From: Clostridium_F caseinilyticum
Lineage (GTDB): Bacteria; Bacillota; Clostridia; Clostridiales; Clostridiaceae
Assembly (NCBI RefSeq): GCF_046127645.1
Contig: NZ_CP175919.1
DNA: 64,000 nucleotides
Strand: one strand, 5' to 3'
Position numbers and translations under genes: made by a program. The stretch's first letter is position 1. Each line of letters opens with the position of its first letter. Under the pieces are notes generated by a model, which had not been told where the DNA came from, made no database searches, and saw nothing but the letters and a program-made list of their open reading frames with translations. Below, in pieces: positions 36,101 to 45,049 of this stretch.

Positions 36101-38215
36101 AGTGGATGTGTTACAGGCATTGGCTCTAGTGTACCAGGTAAGTATCAAATTAATGGATATTTAAAGAACTTTAATTATTGCAGGGAAGCAATTAAAGATG
36201 AAGAAATAAATAACTTATTTAAAGAAGGAAAGGATTCTACACAATCCCATACAAATATAAATTATAACTATGATAATTTAGGAAGATTGGTAGGAAAAAA
36301 CTTAAATACCTCTAAAGGAAAATTTAATGTTAACTACGGATATGAAAAAGGTAAAGATGCTAATTCTACCACTAATCTTGTAAATACAGTAGATAATAAT
36401 GGAAATAAAATAGAATATAGTTATGATGCTAATGAAAATATAGATGAAGCTATATACAATAAAGGGTCATCCAATGAAAAGAAAATAAAATATTATTATG
36501 ATGAAGCAGATCAATTAATAAGAGAAGATAATAAAATTATAGACAAAACTGTAGTTTATGATTATGATGTTGGTGGAAATATAACAACTAAAAAAATATA
36601 TAAATACACTACAGAAAAAGATTTAAATAATAAAACACCAGAGTCAACTTATAATTACAAATATGAAGATGACAATTGGAAAGATAAATTAACCAAAATA
36701 GAAATCGTAAAGGATGGTAAAACCACAACAAAAGAAATATCTTCAGATAACATAGGAAACTTTACAAAGTACGATGGCTATACCTTTGATTGGGAATCAG
36801 GAAGACAGTTAAAAGAAATAAAAGGTAATGGAAAAAATATAGAATTTGAGTACAATGATGAAGGCATGCGTACAAGAAAAATAACAGATGATGAAGACAT
36901 ATACTATCATGTAGTTGATGACAAAGTAACATGTGAATTAATATATAATAATGATGGTGAGGAAGAAGAAATTTACTATACTTATGATGGTGATGATAGA
37001 CTTGTAAGTTTAAATTTTAAGGGACAGGAATATTACTATATAAGAAATGCAGAAAATGATATAATTGCATTAGCAAATAATAGTGGAAAAGTAGTAGTAT
37101 CCTATGCTTACGACAGTTGGGGTAAACTTTTAGGCATAGAAGGAGAACTAAAGGATACTCTAGGAGTAAAAAATCCATATAGATATAAAGGCTATAGGTA
37201 TGATAATGAAACAGGATTATATTATTTAAAATCTAGATATTATAACCCAGAGTTAGGTAGATTCATAAGCGCAGATGCAGTAGTAGGAAAAACAGGAGAA
37301 ATACTTTCACACAACTTATTTTCTTATTGTGCTAACAATCCAGTAAATGCAATAGATGAAGATGGAAATATGTTTGAATGGATAAAAAGTAAATGGAATG
37401 CAACTAAAAAAGCCGTAGCAACAGGTGTTAGAAAAGTAGTCGCTGGAGTAAAAAGAGTAGCCGCCAGTGTAGTTAGTGGAGTAAAAAAAGCAGTTAGGTC
37501 TGCAAGTACTTGGGTTAGAAATAAATATAGAGGTAGAACCTATACAACAACAAGAACCTCATCAAATAGGTCGGGGAAATGGATAAATACTGGCTGGAAA
37601 AATATAAAAAAAGCCCACCATACAATAGTTAGATATACAAACCCTGTAGCAATAGTTAATCCTAAGAGATATGGGTCACAAGAGAGAATGAATGAAGATA
37701 TAGGCACAAGGATATTAAAAGATTTACAGGATAAGATAGTATTTATTAGCGCACTAACATTGACTACAGCCATGGTTATGTCAGAAATTATTAATAATTA
37801 TGATATTTCATTTTCAAATGATGGCATATGTGTATTTTCACCAGGAAGAGGTTTCCAATATGCAAGAGAAATAGGTGGAGATGCCGTAAAAGGTGGAAGT
37901 AAAGCTAAAAATTTATATAAGTTTGCTTCCAAAGAGACAGGTAATTTTGGTAGTAAAGCTATTTCAGAATTAGGTAGTAATAAGATCCATCATATTCTGC
38001 AAGATCATCATGATTGGGGTAAAATGGTTAAAGATCCAAAAGATTGGAGTGAGGTTTCTAAGATAGTCTCAAAGGTTCTAAATGAAGGTGTTGAAGGGAC
38101 ATATAAGTCAGTATATTCAAAAACATTGAATATTAATGGAAATATCGTTGAGGTTACTTATGTAAAATTAAAAAATGGCATTATAAAAATATCAGATGCA
38201 TGGATAAGAAAATAA
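30119..38215 (+). CDS. secreted RHS/YD-repeat polymorphic toxin (WapA-like), 2698 residues
   Basis: A signal peptide (VVYILLSCMIISCMPTNVLA) is followed by a WapA-like start (EAVIYNDPVHYLDNGVWKDI), a long Lys/Asn/Glu/Asp-rich stretch (about residues 110-290) and a DNRLRE-type region (about 495-660). YD repeats follow, interrupted by carbohydrate-binding-like modules (about 1015-1325 and 1710-1875) and a LamG-like module (about 1885-2020). The RHS core signature GLYYLKSRYYNPELGRFISA lies near residue 2370. After it comes a basic linker, then GGDAVKGGSKAKNLYK and a toxin domain of about 90 residues with NKIHHILQDHHDWGKMV. The domain is probably a nuclease of unknown type. It should be a contact- or diffusion-delivered antibacterial toxin. 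Confidence 0.93.
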   Translation: MRISKIKRKVVYILLSCMIISCMPTNVLADTINNKFRNTYVAPQFGNEDNNEQELETKIVKEAVEKRESNVKHFLKEDNTYEAVIYNDPVHYLDNGVWKDIDNSFSEIEDKKEYTYKEIDDNKEQDTYINEEKDTKKNNSNTENNDEVKDKELKDTDREKANDLKEDNNINDNNKTENHYKDNKSNTKSQSEEKDNNNTSEEKKSQDIKKSNEKDIIKNTTEKNNYKKEIENKNNDKVKDRNNIKKDNLNNKTDQNKKIKINKKIEKQKFLINKNNDFKVKIAKNAKSNQLVTIQKNKYKVQWQIDDVNNSLVKIVPKDNNKVEKDINNTVENKIKKLKVKNKGKVNEVEQKGIIKENEKDKTVANVSSEVKFENIRNNIDLQYNISSQKLKEYIILNNKVENPEFKFKIKASNLIPKIEEDNSISFYAKDDSQKKIFDIDAPFMIDDNNATSDDIKVELIKDGDDYILLLKPDTKWLNSTERKYPVKIDPTENSSLGVKDIQDAYVNSSEPNKNRQKDFFITVGYGKYTKVSRGFIKFNKLPKLSSSEMVVKATIELTLPTESKTLNQVNVHEAKKDWNSKSITWNNKPDYNNEVLDYEMVKERKKYSWDISSLAKKWYTEGTNYGIMFKQKQEIAGSGVNEFLSSDNGDQYSAYRPVANIAYVNTSGIENYWTYHSQDAGRAGTVYVNDYTGNLTLIHDDLELNGNKMPISLKHIYNTNEVYDTDSEYVNKVKDSRYGNGFRLNLSQRIEYKNGKYVYTDEDGTKHYFNFNKSKNLYEDETGIDLKLKITPNDAMSTYTVTDKDNNKLIFLKSGYLYKIKDKSENTITLSYNGAILTKVIDGVGREVFLNVYDSGYLKNIEYPKGTVIASFAYNGGKLSQITYMDGKKTQYLYNSKNNRLETVKNINGSAFKYDYYPGSANRISKITEFGMNNELGTSLNLKYGYNTTEFKNINKKGKEINKKEIYQFNNQGNTISVRDENGQALYYKYSNNISSNKLTLESKLQKTITNFLKNHNAEYDDKWKVDKWGKSEGVAQYDSIYNYSGKRSLKITKNNKGDRHFYSQELNLEKGKKYTFSAYTATKDISNSNKKGAAIFINYQNKDGKWETEESKFISGTNDWVRNEIAFELPKDSASNTVYARVGIVEETGTAYFDCLQLEEGVVANRYNLIENPNFIGQDYWSKSASCTAADKLVTVDKNDTTYPTNLDKERTAFLLNGEGSKEKNVYQSLNLSGKKGDVFVLGGWAKANSVALKSRRYFALDVGFERYDGKFDWKPISFNEDSTQWQYICDRIIADNDYKSVKVYCIYYNNENKAYFDAIQLYREEFGVSYKYDENGNIVSVKDLSGKESKFQYNGNNELINKVNPDGSNYRYDYDDKNNLIHAISGENVVYSFQYDKYGNPVKAKVGDDNLSINTESTYTEDGNYMKSIKDSRGNVVTYDYDRTKGNLKSVKDAKGSVINNNYDSLDRLKDVEKKVGGKVVRNDYEYNDEDQLASIKHNGFEYNFSYDNFGRNSSVTVGKNKQNLTSTEYDDDSGKVIKENFGNNQYIKYGYDDFHRVNSQFYGKEGKEVEKYNYAYDAEGNLALKKDLENDVLYRYNYDLSNRLTELNNSDGEVTKYNYDDNNNIKTIFEKIYGKDYTTNYSYNKDNKLTNVYYNRGENEDIKGEKFPLNNNTSGLKGTTAYTSDSGFENDKNSGESVLSNYEGTKNLLSNSSFESDLANWRAGDWSNLSGKGRIVKDGLDGNKCLEIYDDNPSTKKGTNTVIYQYVNFSAPISTNKQYNLSTFAKRIGNAQPVISIMGYDANNKEIQNSYVIKNHSIDNNKWTRIDSTFTVPKNTKKVLIALRGPVKDSDKIRFDKVQLEEKPYASPYTASQSNGTRTLYKLRPEKTAGTMSVWFNTKGTATGNSRMILSNETDKALINLYIDSNNKLNLALKKEDGTFINVVTLNDSVTSNAWHFAAIRWQLEGKTLKCKVYLDKNSMEKTISDFKDFSGCVTGIGSSVPGKYQINGYLKNFNYCREAIKDEEINNLFKEGKDSTQSHTNINYNYDNLGRLVGKNLNTSKGKFNVNYGYEKGKDANSTTNLVNTVDNNGNKIEYSYDANENIDEAIYNKGSSNEKKIKYYYDEADQLIREDNKIIDKTVVYDYDVGGNITTKKIYKYTTEKDLNNKTPESTYNYKYEDDNWKDKLTKIEIVKDGKTTTKEISSDNIGNFTKYDGYTFDWESGRQLKEIKGNGKNIEFEYNDEGMRTRKITDDEDIYYHVVDDKVTCELIYNNDGEEEEIYYTYDGDDRLVSLNFKGQEYYYIRNAENDIIALANNSGKVVVSYAYDSWGKLLGIEGELKDTLGVKNPYRYKGYRYDNETGLYYLKSRYYNPELGRFISADAVVGKTGEILSHNLFSYCANNPVNAIDEDGNMFEWIKSKWNATKKAVATGVRKVVAGVKRVAASVVSGVKKAVRSASTWVRNKYRGRTYTTTRTSSNRSGKWINTGWKNIKKAHHTIVRYTNPVAIVNPKRYGSQERMNEDIGTRILKDLQDKIVFISALTLTTAMVMSEIINNYDISFSNDGICVFSPGRGFQYAREIGGDAVKGGSKAKNLYKFASKETGNFGSKAISELGSNKIHHILQDHHDWGKMVKDPKDWSEVSKIVSKVLNEGVEGTYKSVYSKTLNINGNIVEVTYVKLKNGIIKISDAWIRK

Positions 38216-38232
38216 ATTGGGAGGTTGTGTTG

Positions 38233-38667
38233 ATGAGTGGAAAAATAAAAAAAATGATTTTAGATGGGAAGTTTGATGAGGCAGGAAAGATTTTGACTTC
38301 TTTTGATGCTGAATATGTAAGAGAAGTATTAATTGAGTTATGCTATGAAACTGAAAACATTATTGTATATTCCTTTGTATGTAATATATTATGTATAAAG
38401 GAAACCTCAGAATTACATTATATTGCTTCAGAATTACTTTCTATGCCCTTATGTCATGTTACTGGAGCTTATAATAGTGCTTTATTTCATGCCAGAAGAG
38501 CAATTGAATTAGATCCAAATGATATAAGTTATAAAGAATATATATTACTATTTTATAACTTACCAGAAAAATTAATTACTGAGTGTGAAGCTAAAAAATT
38601 TGCTCAACAAGTTATAGAAAAAATACCTAATAGTAAAGCAGCACTTGAGGTATTAAATATAGAATAA
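38233..38667 (+). CDS. presumed immunity protein of the resident RHS tail
   Basis: ATG at 38233, 18 bases after the toxin stop, preceded by GGGAGGTTG. The cytoplasmic, helical protein of 144 residues has a TPR-like segment (YNSALFHARRAIELDPNDIS). No known immunity family was recognised with certainty; the role is inferred from its position next to the toxin tail and from the repetition of this layout in the array. Confidence 0.65.
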   Translation: MSGKIKKMILDGKFDEAGKILTSFDAEYVREVLIELCYETENIIVYSFVCNILCIKETSELHYIASELLSMPLCHVTGAYNSALFHARRAIELDPNDISYKEYILLFYNLPEKLITECEAKKFAQQVIEKIPNSKAALEVLNIE

Positions 38668-38669
38668 TC

Positions 38670-38714
38670 TAAAAAAGTGCACCTATAATATTTTCATGTT
38701 TAGGTACATTTTTG
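38670..38714 (+). terminator. terminator of the expressed RHS-immunity unit
   Basis: AAAAAGTGCACCTA pairs with TAGGTACATTTTT; this should separate the active gene from the displaced cassettes. Confidence 0.75.
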
Positions 38715-38727
38715 TTTAATTTCAATA

Positions 38728-39543
38728 TTGGAATGTAAAGTATATAAAGGTATAATTTACACCCAAGAAAAACATACAGAAAAATACGATACTATCGAAA
38801 CTGTTGGCAGAAAAGTGAGGAATACATCCCATAGTGTAGTTAAACATACTAGGAATTTTGTTAATAATCACAGAAGAGCAATAGAAATAACGCGGAATGT
38901 AGTTGCTATTGCATCCATAGCCCTCATTGCCATTCCTCTAGTAGCTCCAGTAGCAATTCCAGCAATGGCAATAGCAGCTCTAGGAATAGTGGAGGTTGGT
39001 CTTGATTTAGCAGTAGGAGATAATACGTCGGCGGCAGTTGGCTTATTATGCTTGTTCCCAATGGGCAAAGGTATAAAATATATAGGAGAAATAGGCGGAG
39101 ATGCCATAAAAAGTGGTAGTGAAGCGAAAATCCTGTATAAGATAGCCATTAAGGAAGCAAAAATAATTAAAAATGTTTCTAATGGTATTACTAAAGCTGA
39201 GTGGGATATGTTAGCTGGAGGTGGCATTATTAATGGAAGAAAATATTCACAACATGCTATGGAAAGAATGGCACCTAATATACCAGAAGTAAGAGCAGAA
39301 TTATACAAAAGAGCAAGAAAACTTGCAAAAGGAAAAGGATTAATACCACAAACAAAAGAATATTCAACATTTATTGATAAGTATGTAGATCCTAGAAATA
39401 TACCACCAATGGTTATTGAGGATGCTATTAAAAATACTAAGCCTATTCCAGGTAATAGGCCTGATACTTTTCTGTATGAAGCTCAAAGTGTAAAAGTAAT
39501 TGTAAATGGAAATGGAGATGTAATTACAGTAATACCTAAATAA
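38728..39543 (+). CDS. displaced toxin cassette 1 (class B linker; BECR-like RNase candidate)
   Basis: No signal peptide and no convincing start (TTG at 38728 lacks a ribosome site). The frame has a hydrophobic linker (ASIALIAIPLVAPVAIPAMA, then GDNTSAAVGLLCLFPMGKG), the IGGDAIKSGSEAK junction, and a tail starting GRKYSQHAMERMAPNIPEVR and ending VKVIVNGNGDVITVIPK. The HAxxRM start and GDVITV end recall DUF4258-like RNase folds. The linker recurs in cassettes 6, 8, 10 and 11. The tail is intact and an immunity candidate follows 12 bases later. Confidence 0.7.
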   Translation: MECKVYKGIIYTQEKHTEKYDTIETVGRKVRNTSHSVVKHTRNFVNNHRRAIEITRNVVAIASIALIAIPLVAPVAIPAMAIAALGIVEVGLDLAVGDNTSAAVGLLCLFPMGKGIKYIGEIGGDAIKSGSEAKILYKIAIKEAKIIKNVSNGITKAEWDMLAGGGIINGRKYSQHAMERMAPNIPEVRAELYKRARKLAKGKGLIPQTKEYSTFIDKYVDPRNIPPMVIEDAIKNTKPIPGNRPDTFLYEAQSVKVIVNGNGDVITVIPK

Positions 39544-39555
39544 TGGAGGAATAAA

Positions 39556-39873
39556 ATGTATATAAAATATGATGAATTTGAATTACTTGAATTATTTAAT
39601 AGTGAACCCATTAGTATTGGGAATATTGAAGCAGGTGAGTTAATATATTCAAATAAAGATGATAAAGGTTTTTCTATTACACTATTTATAAGCGTATATG
39701 AGCAATTAGCTGAATTAACTATATCTTATAAAAAAAATGTTATTTTTGCTTGCAAATTAAAAAATGTAATAAGTATTAGCAAGATTGATAAAAATATGAT
39801 TATAAATTGTGAAGATGCAAAAAAGATAATGATAAAGTTTTATCCGCAAATGGGAGTAGAATTAATTGAATAA
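39556..39873 (+). CDS. presumed immunity protein of cassette 1
   Basis: The 105-residue protein starts at an ATG after GGAGGAATAAA, 12 bases behind the cassette 1 toxin tail. It is a small predicted beta-rich protein (FSITLFISVYEQLAELTISY) of no family I can name. Function is inferred from position. Confidence 0.6.
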   Translation: MYIKYDEFELLELFNSEPISIGNIEAGELIYSNKDDKGFSITLFISVYEQLAELTISYKKNVIFACKLKNVISISKIDKNMIINCEDAKKIMIKFYPQMGVELIE

Positions 39874-40048
39874 TAGAGTACGAATTAAATATGGAACTAT
39901 GTTATAAATAAATGTATAAAATTACTTAAAAGATATATTAATAATTATATTAATATATATAACATATAACATAATTGAAAGTTAAGTTCAAGATTTTAAT
40001 AAACTCTTGATATGTTATCAGAGTAAATAGAATAATTTAAATGACATT

Positions 40049-40090
40049 AAGACTAGTAGAGAAAATAAATTTTTATACTAGTCTTTTCCT
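40049..40090 (+). terminator. terminator closing cassette 1
   Basis: AAGACTAGTA pairs with TATACTAGTCTT followed by T residues. Confidence 0.8.
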
Positions 40091-40106
40091 ATACTCAAAA
40101 TTAAAA

Positions 40107-41322
40107 TATATAAGAAATGCAGAAAATGATATAATTGGGTTAGCAGATAATAGTGAAAAAAGTAGTAGTATCTTATACTTACGATAGCTGGGGTAAACTT
40201 CTAAGTATAGAAGGAGAACTAAAGGATACTTTAGGAGTACAAAATCCATATAGATATAAGGGATATAGATATGATAATGAAACAGGATTATATTATTTAA
40301 AAGCAAGATATTATAACCCAGATTTAGGAAGATTTATAAGTGCAGATGCAGTAGCAGGAAAAGCGGGAGAAATACTTTCACACAATTTATTTTCCTACTG
40401 TGGAAACAACCCGGTAAACGCTATAGATGAAGATGAAAACATGTTTGAATGGATAAAAAGTGCATGGAATAACCTGAAGGGCAAGTTTAAAAAGACAGCT
40501 TATAAGGTAAGAACGAGAAAGATAACTACTCAAATAAAAAAAGGCGTTAGAGGTGTAAATAACGCTACAAAAAACATATTTGGAAGAGGTACTAAGATTA
40601 TAACAAATGCATACAAAAAACCACATAAATGGGTTAACAATAGTTGGAGAAATATAAAAAAAGCACATCATACAATAGTTAGATATACAAGTCCTGGAGC
40701 AATGGTTAATCCGAAAAGATATGCGTCACAAGAGAGAATGAATGAAGATATAGGCACAAGGATACTAAAAGATTTACAGGAAAATGTGATACTTGTTGTG
40801 TCAACATTGATTGCAACGATGATTGTTTTAGATAAATATGATGACATAATGGAGCCGATCCCAGGTTATGGAATAGGCATATTTCCAGGAGGAAAAGGTT
40901 TTAGAAATGTAAAAGGAATAGGTGGAGATGCTGTAAAAGGTGGCAGTAAAGCCAGTAAGGGTCCATTAAAAATGGATTTACAGAAGTTTGGTAAGAAGGG
41001 GGCGACTGAAGCTGTTGAATGGACCAATCATGGGTATAAGCATTTTCCACAAAAGAATATGAATTGGAAAGAGATAATTAAGTCAACTAAAAGTGGTCCG
41101 GCTAAATATAACCCAGGAACAGATATTCAAAAATTAGAGAGAATGGCATGGGAAAAAGGGACCTCTGTAACTAACGGAAGGACATGGAAAGTTATGGAGT
41201 TTGATGATGTTATTGGTGCTAGTGCTGGAGCTGAAACTAAATATATGAGAATTGAAATGAGTGGTGGAACAATACATGGTCATCCAATAACAAAAGCTGA
41301 ATACAAAAAATTAATGAAATAG
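40107..41322 (+). pseudogene. displaced toxin cassette 2: RHS-core fragment, class A linker, toxin tail
   Basis: Homology to the expressed RHS gene begins at ATATAAGAAATGCAGAAAAT (matching 37037). One extra A near 40157 shifts the frame relative to the parent, so the usable frame runs from a GTG at 40153. It carries the RHS core (GLYYLKARYYNPDLGRFISA) and a diverged linker. The junction GGDAVKGGSKAS is followed by PLKMDLQKFGK and a tail WTNHGYKHFPQKNMNWKEII ending TIHGHPITKAEYKKLMK, probably a BECR-type RNase. No promoter, signal peptide or ribosome site is present. Confidence 0.8.
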
Positions 41323-41336
41323 GAGAGTGAGTAAAT

Positions 41337-41648
41337 TTGTTTGAATATATTAATTTTGGTAAAGGTGTAAATAAAAAATATATTGACTTTGATGTGAATA
41401 AAGATATTCCATTAGAAGAGCAAATTGATTTATTAAAGGAAGATTTGTTACAAGTTAGCTATGATAATGATTATATTATAGATATGGGATGGTATCCTGA
41501 ATTTGATGAAGAAGGAAATTTTAGAGTTTCTGTTATAAAAGATTATCAGTGGGATAATCCAATTTTACAAAAGAACTGTAGAGATTTAAATTTATTAAAT
41601 GAATATGTACATGAATGCATAAAGTTAATAGAGCCTAAGAGTAAATAA
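41337..41648 (+). CDS. presumed immunity protein of cassette 2
   Basis: Starts with TTG at 41337 behind AGGAGAGTGAG, 14 bases after the toxin frame. The 103-residue acidic protein contains IDMGWYPEFDEEGNFRVSVI. Family not recognised; role inferred from position. Confidence 0.6.
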   Translation: MFEYINFGKGVNKKYIDFDVNKDIPLEEQIDLLKEDLLQVSYDNDYIIDMGWYPEFDEEGNFRVSVIKDYQWDNPILQKNCRDLNLLNEYVHECIKLIEPKSK

Positions 41649-41678
41649 ATTTTACTCTAATTGCATAAAATTATTTAA

Positions 41679-41966
41679 ACTCAATGCAAAATTTCTAAAG
41701 AACAACTAAATAATGTTACTAATGTAAAGGACTGTGTTGATTATGAAAAAGCTGGGGTTAAAAGATTTAAGGAGTCAGATAAAATTTTGAGATTTATAAA
41801 GTATGCTTTCAAGCCTGAATCTATAAAGAATGAGCATATATTTAAAATTTCTGAGTATTCAAACGTATCTGTACTTGTTTCAAATGAGTTTAAGAATTTA
41901 ATAGAAAGTAGTGGATTAAAAGGATTTTTGTTTATAGAAGTTTGGGATTTTGAAAAAGATTCTTAA
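41679..41966 (+). pseudogene. orphan immunity remnant (Imm11/DUF1629-like C-terminus)
   Basis: An open frame without a start ends in FKISEYSNVSVLVSNEFKNL and then IESSGLKGFLFIEVWDFEKD, resembling the C-terminus of the Imm11/DUF1629 family. No matching toxin tail is nearby. It lies inside the unit of cassette 2, before that unit's terminator. Confidence 0.55.
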
Positions 41967-41996
41967 TCCATCACAAAAAAGTAAGAACTTAAGATA

Positions 41997-42038
41997 TGTA
42001 GGTAGATTTGTGTAAAACAAATTTACCTACATTTTTTA
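41997..42038 (+). terminator. terminator closing cassette 2
   Basis: TGTAGGTAGATTTGT pairs with ACAAATTTACCTACA followed by TTTTTT. Confidence 0.9.
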
Positions 42039-42063
42039 ATATATTTATAAAGAATATATATGA

Positions 42064-43317
42064 AATGCAGAAAATGATATAATTGCATTAGCAAATAATA
42101 GTGGAAAAGTAGTAGTATCCTATGCTTACGACAGTTGGGGTAAACTTTTAGGCATAGAAGGAGAACTAAAGGATACTCTAGGAGTAAAAAATCCATATAG
42201 ATATAAAGGCTATAGGTATGATAATGAAACAGGATTATATTATTTAAAATCTAGATATTATAACCCAGAGTTAGGTAGATTCATAAGCGCAGATGCAGTA
42301 GTAGGAAAAACAGGAGAAATACTTTCACACAACTTATTTTCTTATTATGCTAACAATCCAGTAAATGCAATAGATGAAGATGGAAATATGTTTGAATGGA
42401 TAAAAAGTAAATGGAATGCAACTAAAAAAGCCGTAGCAACAGGTGTTAGAAAAGTAGTGGCTGGAGTAAAAAGAGTAGCAGCCAGGGTAGTTAGTGGAGT
42501 AAAAAAAGCAGTTAGGTCTGCAAGTACTTGGGTTAGAAATAAATATAGAGGTAGAACCTATACAACAACAAGAACTTCATCAAATAGGTCGCGAAAATGG
42601 ATAAATACTGGTTGGAGAAATATAAAAAAGGCCCACCATACAATAGTTAGATATACAAGTCCTGGAGCAATGGTTAATCCGAAAAGATATGCGTCACAAG
42701 AGAGAATGAATGAAGATATAGGTACAAGGATACTAAAAGATTTACAGGAAAATGTGATACTTGTTGTGTCAACATTGATTGCAACGATGATTGTTTTAGA
42801 TAAATATGATGAGATAATGGAGCCTATTCCAGGTTATGGAATAGGCATATTCCCAGGAGGAAAAGGTTTTAGAAATGTAAGAGGAATAGGTGGAGATGCT
42901 GTAAAAGGTGGCAGTAAAGCTAAGAACCTGTATAAAGCTGAAGGCCTACTGAAAATGGATTTACAGTTGTTTGGTAAGGAGACAGGGAAAGTTGTTTCGT
43001 CCGTAAAGTGGAAAGGTTTTAGAAAGGGAGAATTAACGACACATTACAAAAAGCATGTAGTTGAAATGGGTGAGTTTGGTAAAATAACGCAAAGTCAATA
43101 TATGAAAATGGCAAAAGAATATGCAGCTGAAACAAGTTCAGCATTTAAAGAAGGTAAGGTTGAAAATTTTATTATAAAATATGACCCTAATACTAGACGC
43201 GTTTTAGTTGGACATTGTAAATCACGTGAAATTAGAACTTTTTATAAAGCTGACTTCAGAGATCATGATCCATTTCAAGCAGCAATAGAATTAGCTAAAA
43301 AACTTTCTGGACAATAA
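42064..43317 (+). CDS. displaced toxin cassette 3: RHS-core fragment, class A linker, toxin tail
   Basis: A frame open from the codon after TGA (42061) is almost identical to the expressed gene from AATGCAGAAAATGATATAAT (37047) for several hundred bases. The last part of the linker instead matches cassette 2. First ATG is at 42388 without a ribosome site. After GGDAVKGGSKAKNLYK and GLLKMDLQLFGKE comes a tail with HYKKHVVEMGEFGKITQSQ and GHCKSREIRTFYKADFRD, a probable BECR-type nuclease. It is intact as a tail but has no signal peptide. Confidence 0.8.
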   Translation, partial: NAENDIIALANNSGKVVVSYAYDSWGKLLGIEGELKDTLGVKNPYRYKGYRYDNETGLYYLKSRYYNPELGRFISADAVVGKTGEILSHNLFSYYANNPVNAIDEDGNMFEWIKSKWNATKKAVATGVRKVVAGVKRVAARVVSGVKKAVRSASTWVRNKYRGRTYTTTRTSSNRSRKWINTGWRNIKKAHHTIVRYTSPGAMVNPKRYASQERMNEDIGTRILKDLQENVILVVSTLIATMIVLDKYDEIMEPIPGYGIGIFPGGKGFRNVRGIGGDAVKGGSKAKNLYKAEGLLKMDLQLFGKETGKVVSSVKWKGFRKGELTTHYKKHVVEMGEFGKITQSQYMKMAKEYAAETSSAFKEGKVENFIIKYDPNTRRVLVGHCKSREIRTFYKADFRDHDPFQAAIELAKKLSGQ

Positions 43318-43338
43318 ACTAAAAAGGAGAAGATATAG

Positions 43339-43866
43339 TTGAATAGGAATGAATCAATATTAATCATTACAGAAAATAAAATAAAAAACTTATCTAGAGA
43401 AAAACGTGAAGAATTGATATTAAATTGGTGGGGGATTGATAATGAAGATTTAGAATTTAAATTATTATCTAAAACATTGCAACAGGAGTTGAGTAAATCA
43501 GATGAGCCACTTGACGATGTTATGGAGAAAAAGTATAATCCTTTATTGAGGATAGCTATAAAGGATGAATTTTTAGGCGTTAGAAATGAATATTTATCTG
43601 AGATAGTTTCTAAAATATTATGTAGGAAAGTTATAGTTCAAGGTAAAATAGAATCATTAAAAGAATGCCCTTGTTGTAAATACAAAACATTAACTGAGCG
43701 TGGACAATATGAAATTTGTCCAGTGTGTTTCTGGGAAGATGATGGAAGTAATGAACCTACACGTTATAGTTCTCCAAATCATATGACACTTAATGAAGGA
43801 AGAGAGAGATTTATTAAATTTAAAGATTCAAGAGAAGATATGAAAAAACGATATATAAAAAGTTAA
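43339..43866 (+). CDS. presumed immunity protein of cassette 3, CPCC cysteine-rich family
   Basis: TTG start after AAAAGGAGAAGATATAG, 21 bases behind the toxin. The 175-residue protein has a helical N-terminal half. Its C-terminal part has LKECPCCKYKTLTERGQYEI then CPVCFWEDDG, the CPCC zinc-ribbon domain seen in many immunity proteins of polymorphic toxin loci. Confidence 0.78.
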   Translation: MNRNESILIITENKIKNLSREKREELILNWWGIDNEDLEFKLLSKTLQQELSKSDEPLDDVMEKKYNPLLRIAIKDEFLGVRNEYLSEIVSKILCRKVIVQGKIESLKECPCCKYKTLTERGQYEICPVCFWEDDGSNEPTRYSSPNHMTLNEGRERFIKFKDSREDMKKRYIKS

Positions 43867-43909
43867 GAGTATACGAAATTTATATATAATTTTGCAGTGA
43901 ATTAATATT

Positions 43910-43946
43910 AAGGCTAACATGAAGAAATCTATGTTAGCCTTTTTTA
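43910..43946 (+). terminator. terminator closing cassette 3
   Basis: AAGGCTAACAT pairs with ATGTTAGCCTT followed by T residues. Confidence 0.9.
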
Positions 43947-44073
43947 TACAATATTTAGTGAAATATAATATATAAATTGAAAGAAAGTTTTATGAGTATA
44001 TCAAATAAAAAAATATTATTATTGTGGTATTTAGGACGATAAATTTTACTAACTTTTTACATTAAATTCTCCC

Positions 44074-44624
44074 TGGCTAATGCAAAACGATATGCATAAC
44101 AAGAGAGAATGAATGAAGATATAGTACTTGTTGCATCAGTATTGATTGTAGCAATGACTATGTCAGAGATAAAAGATACCTCGGATATGTACTCGCTTTT
44201 AGGTAATGCTATATGTGTATTTTAATCAGGAAAGAGTTTCCAATATGCAAGAGAAATAGGTGGAGATGCCATAAAAGCTGGAAGTAAAGCTAAAAACTTA
44301 TATAAGTTTACTTCTAAAGGCACTGCTAAAGCTACTAAAAATAATTATAGAAAGATGTTCCTAAAAGAATTTCCGGATTTACCCAAAGGTTATCAAGTGC
44401 ATCACACTTTACCACAAAAATATGATTCGATTATGAAAAAATCAGGAATAAATGTACATGAATTAAAATACTTAAAAGGTGTTGATAAAGAAGTACATAA
44501 GCTAATAACAAAGGAATGGATGAAATGGGACAAGGGACTTGGAAGAAGTGCTACAGTACAAGAGGTAATCGATTTTGCAAAACAAATTCATGACAAATAT
44601 AATAAATATTGGTTCAATGAATAA
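44074..44624 (+). pseudogene. displaced toxin cassette 4: decayed class A linker, HNH-like nuclease tail
   Basis: The 5' half is a shortened copy of the linker (ACAAGAGAGAATGAATGAAG onward) with an in-frame TAA near 44223, where the parent has Ser. From there the frame is open to 44624. The tail PDLPKGYQVHHTLPQKYDSI with VDKEVHKLITKEWMKWDKGL and EVIDFAKQIHDKY is a typical HNH/GHH-type toxin nuclease with paired His. An immunity candidate follows 14 bases later. Confidence 0.8.
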
Positions 44625-44638
44625 GAGGAGGAAGTATT

Positions 44639-45001
44639 ATGGATGAACAAAAAATACTATTTGAAAGATTAAAAGAAATCAAAGATTATTGGATTCATAG
44701 TTCAATTAAAAGATTAAAGGATGATAAAGATTTAGTGTTGTGTGAGTGTGAGGAACAATATGATATATTAAAACGTTCATTAAAAACGGAAGAAAGTAAA
44801 GATGCATATGAAAAAATTATGAATAATGTAATAGAGGGGGTTATTCATTCAATACTAGTTATGTTTGATGGTGGTGATGAATTAACTGATAACTTCAACA
44901 TTGATATTATAAATGCAGATACAAAAAAATCTTTGAAAGAATATATTGCTTTAAATGAAGAATTTTTTAGATATTTATTAGACGTTGAAGAAAATGAATA
45001 A
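44639..45001 (+). CDS. presumed immunity protein of cassette 4
   Basis: The 120-residue acidic helical protein starts after GAGGAGGAAGTATT. It has LVMFDGGDELTDNFNIDIIN. A degenerate copy of this gene, with its flanking terminator, lies at 52975-53331. Role inferred from position. Confidence 0.65.
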   Translation: MDEQKILFERLKEIKDYWIHSSIKRLKDDKDLVLCECEEQYDILKRSLKTEESKDAYEKIMNNVIEGVIHSILVMFDGGDELTDNFNIDIINADTKKSLKEYIALNEEFFRYLLDVEENE

Positions 45002-45049
45002 AAATTTAAAACTGATAAAGTTAAATTAAATAATTTAGGTAAGATTAGA

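Noticed and set aside
38868..39308. Minus-strand open frame of about 146 codons that recurs in several cassettes (also near 46620, 48939, 50849 and 52466)
   Set aside because: It is the antisense of the conserved class B linker and repeats only because the linker does; it has no ribosome site.
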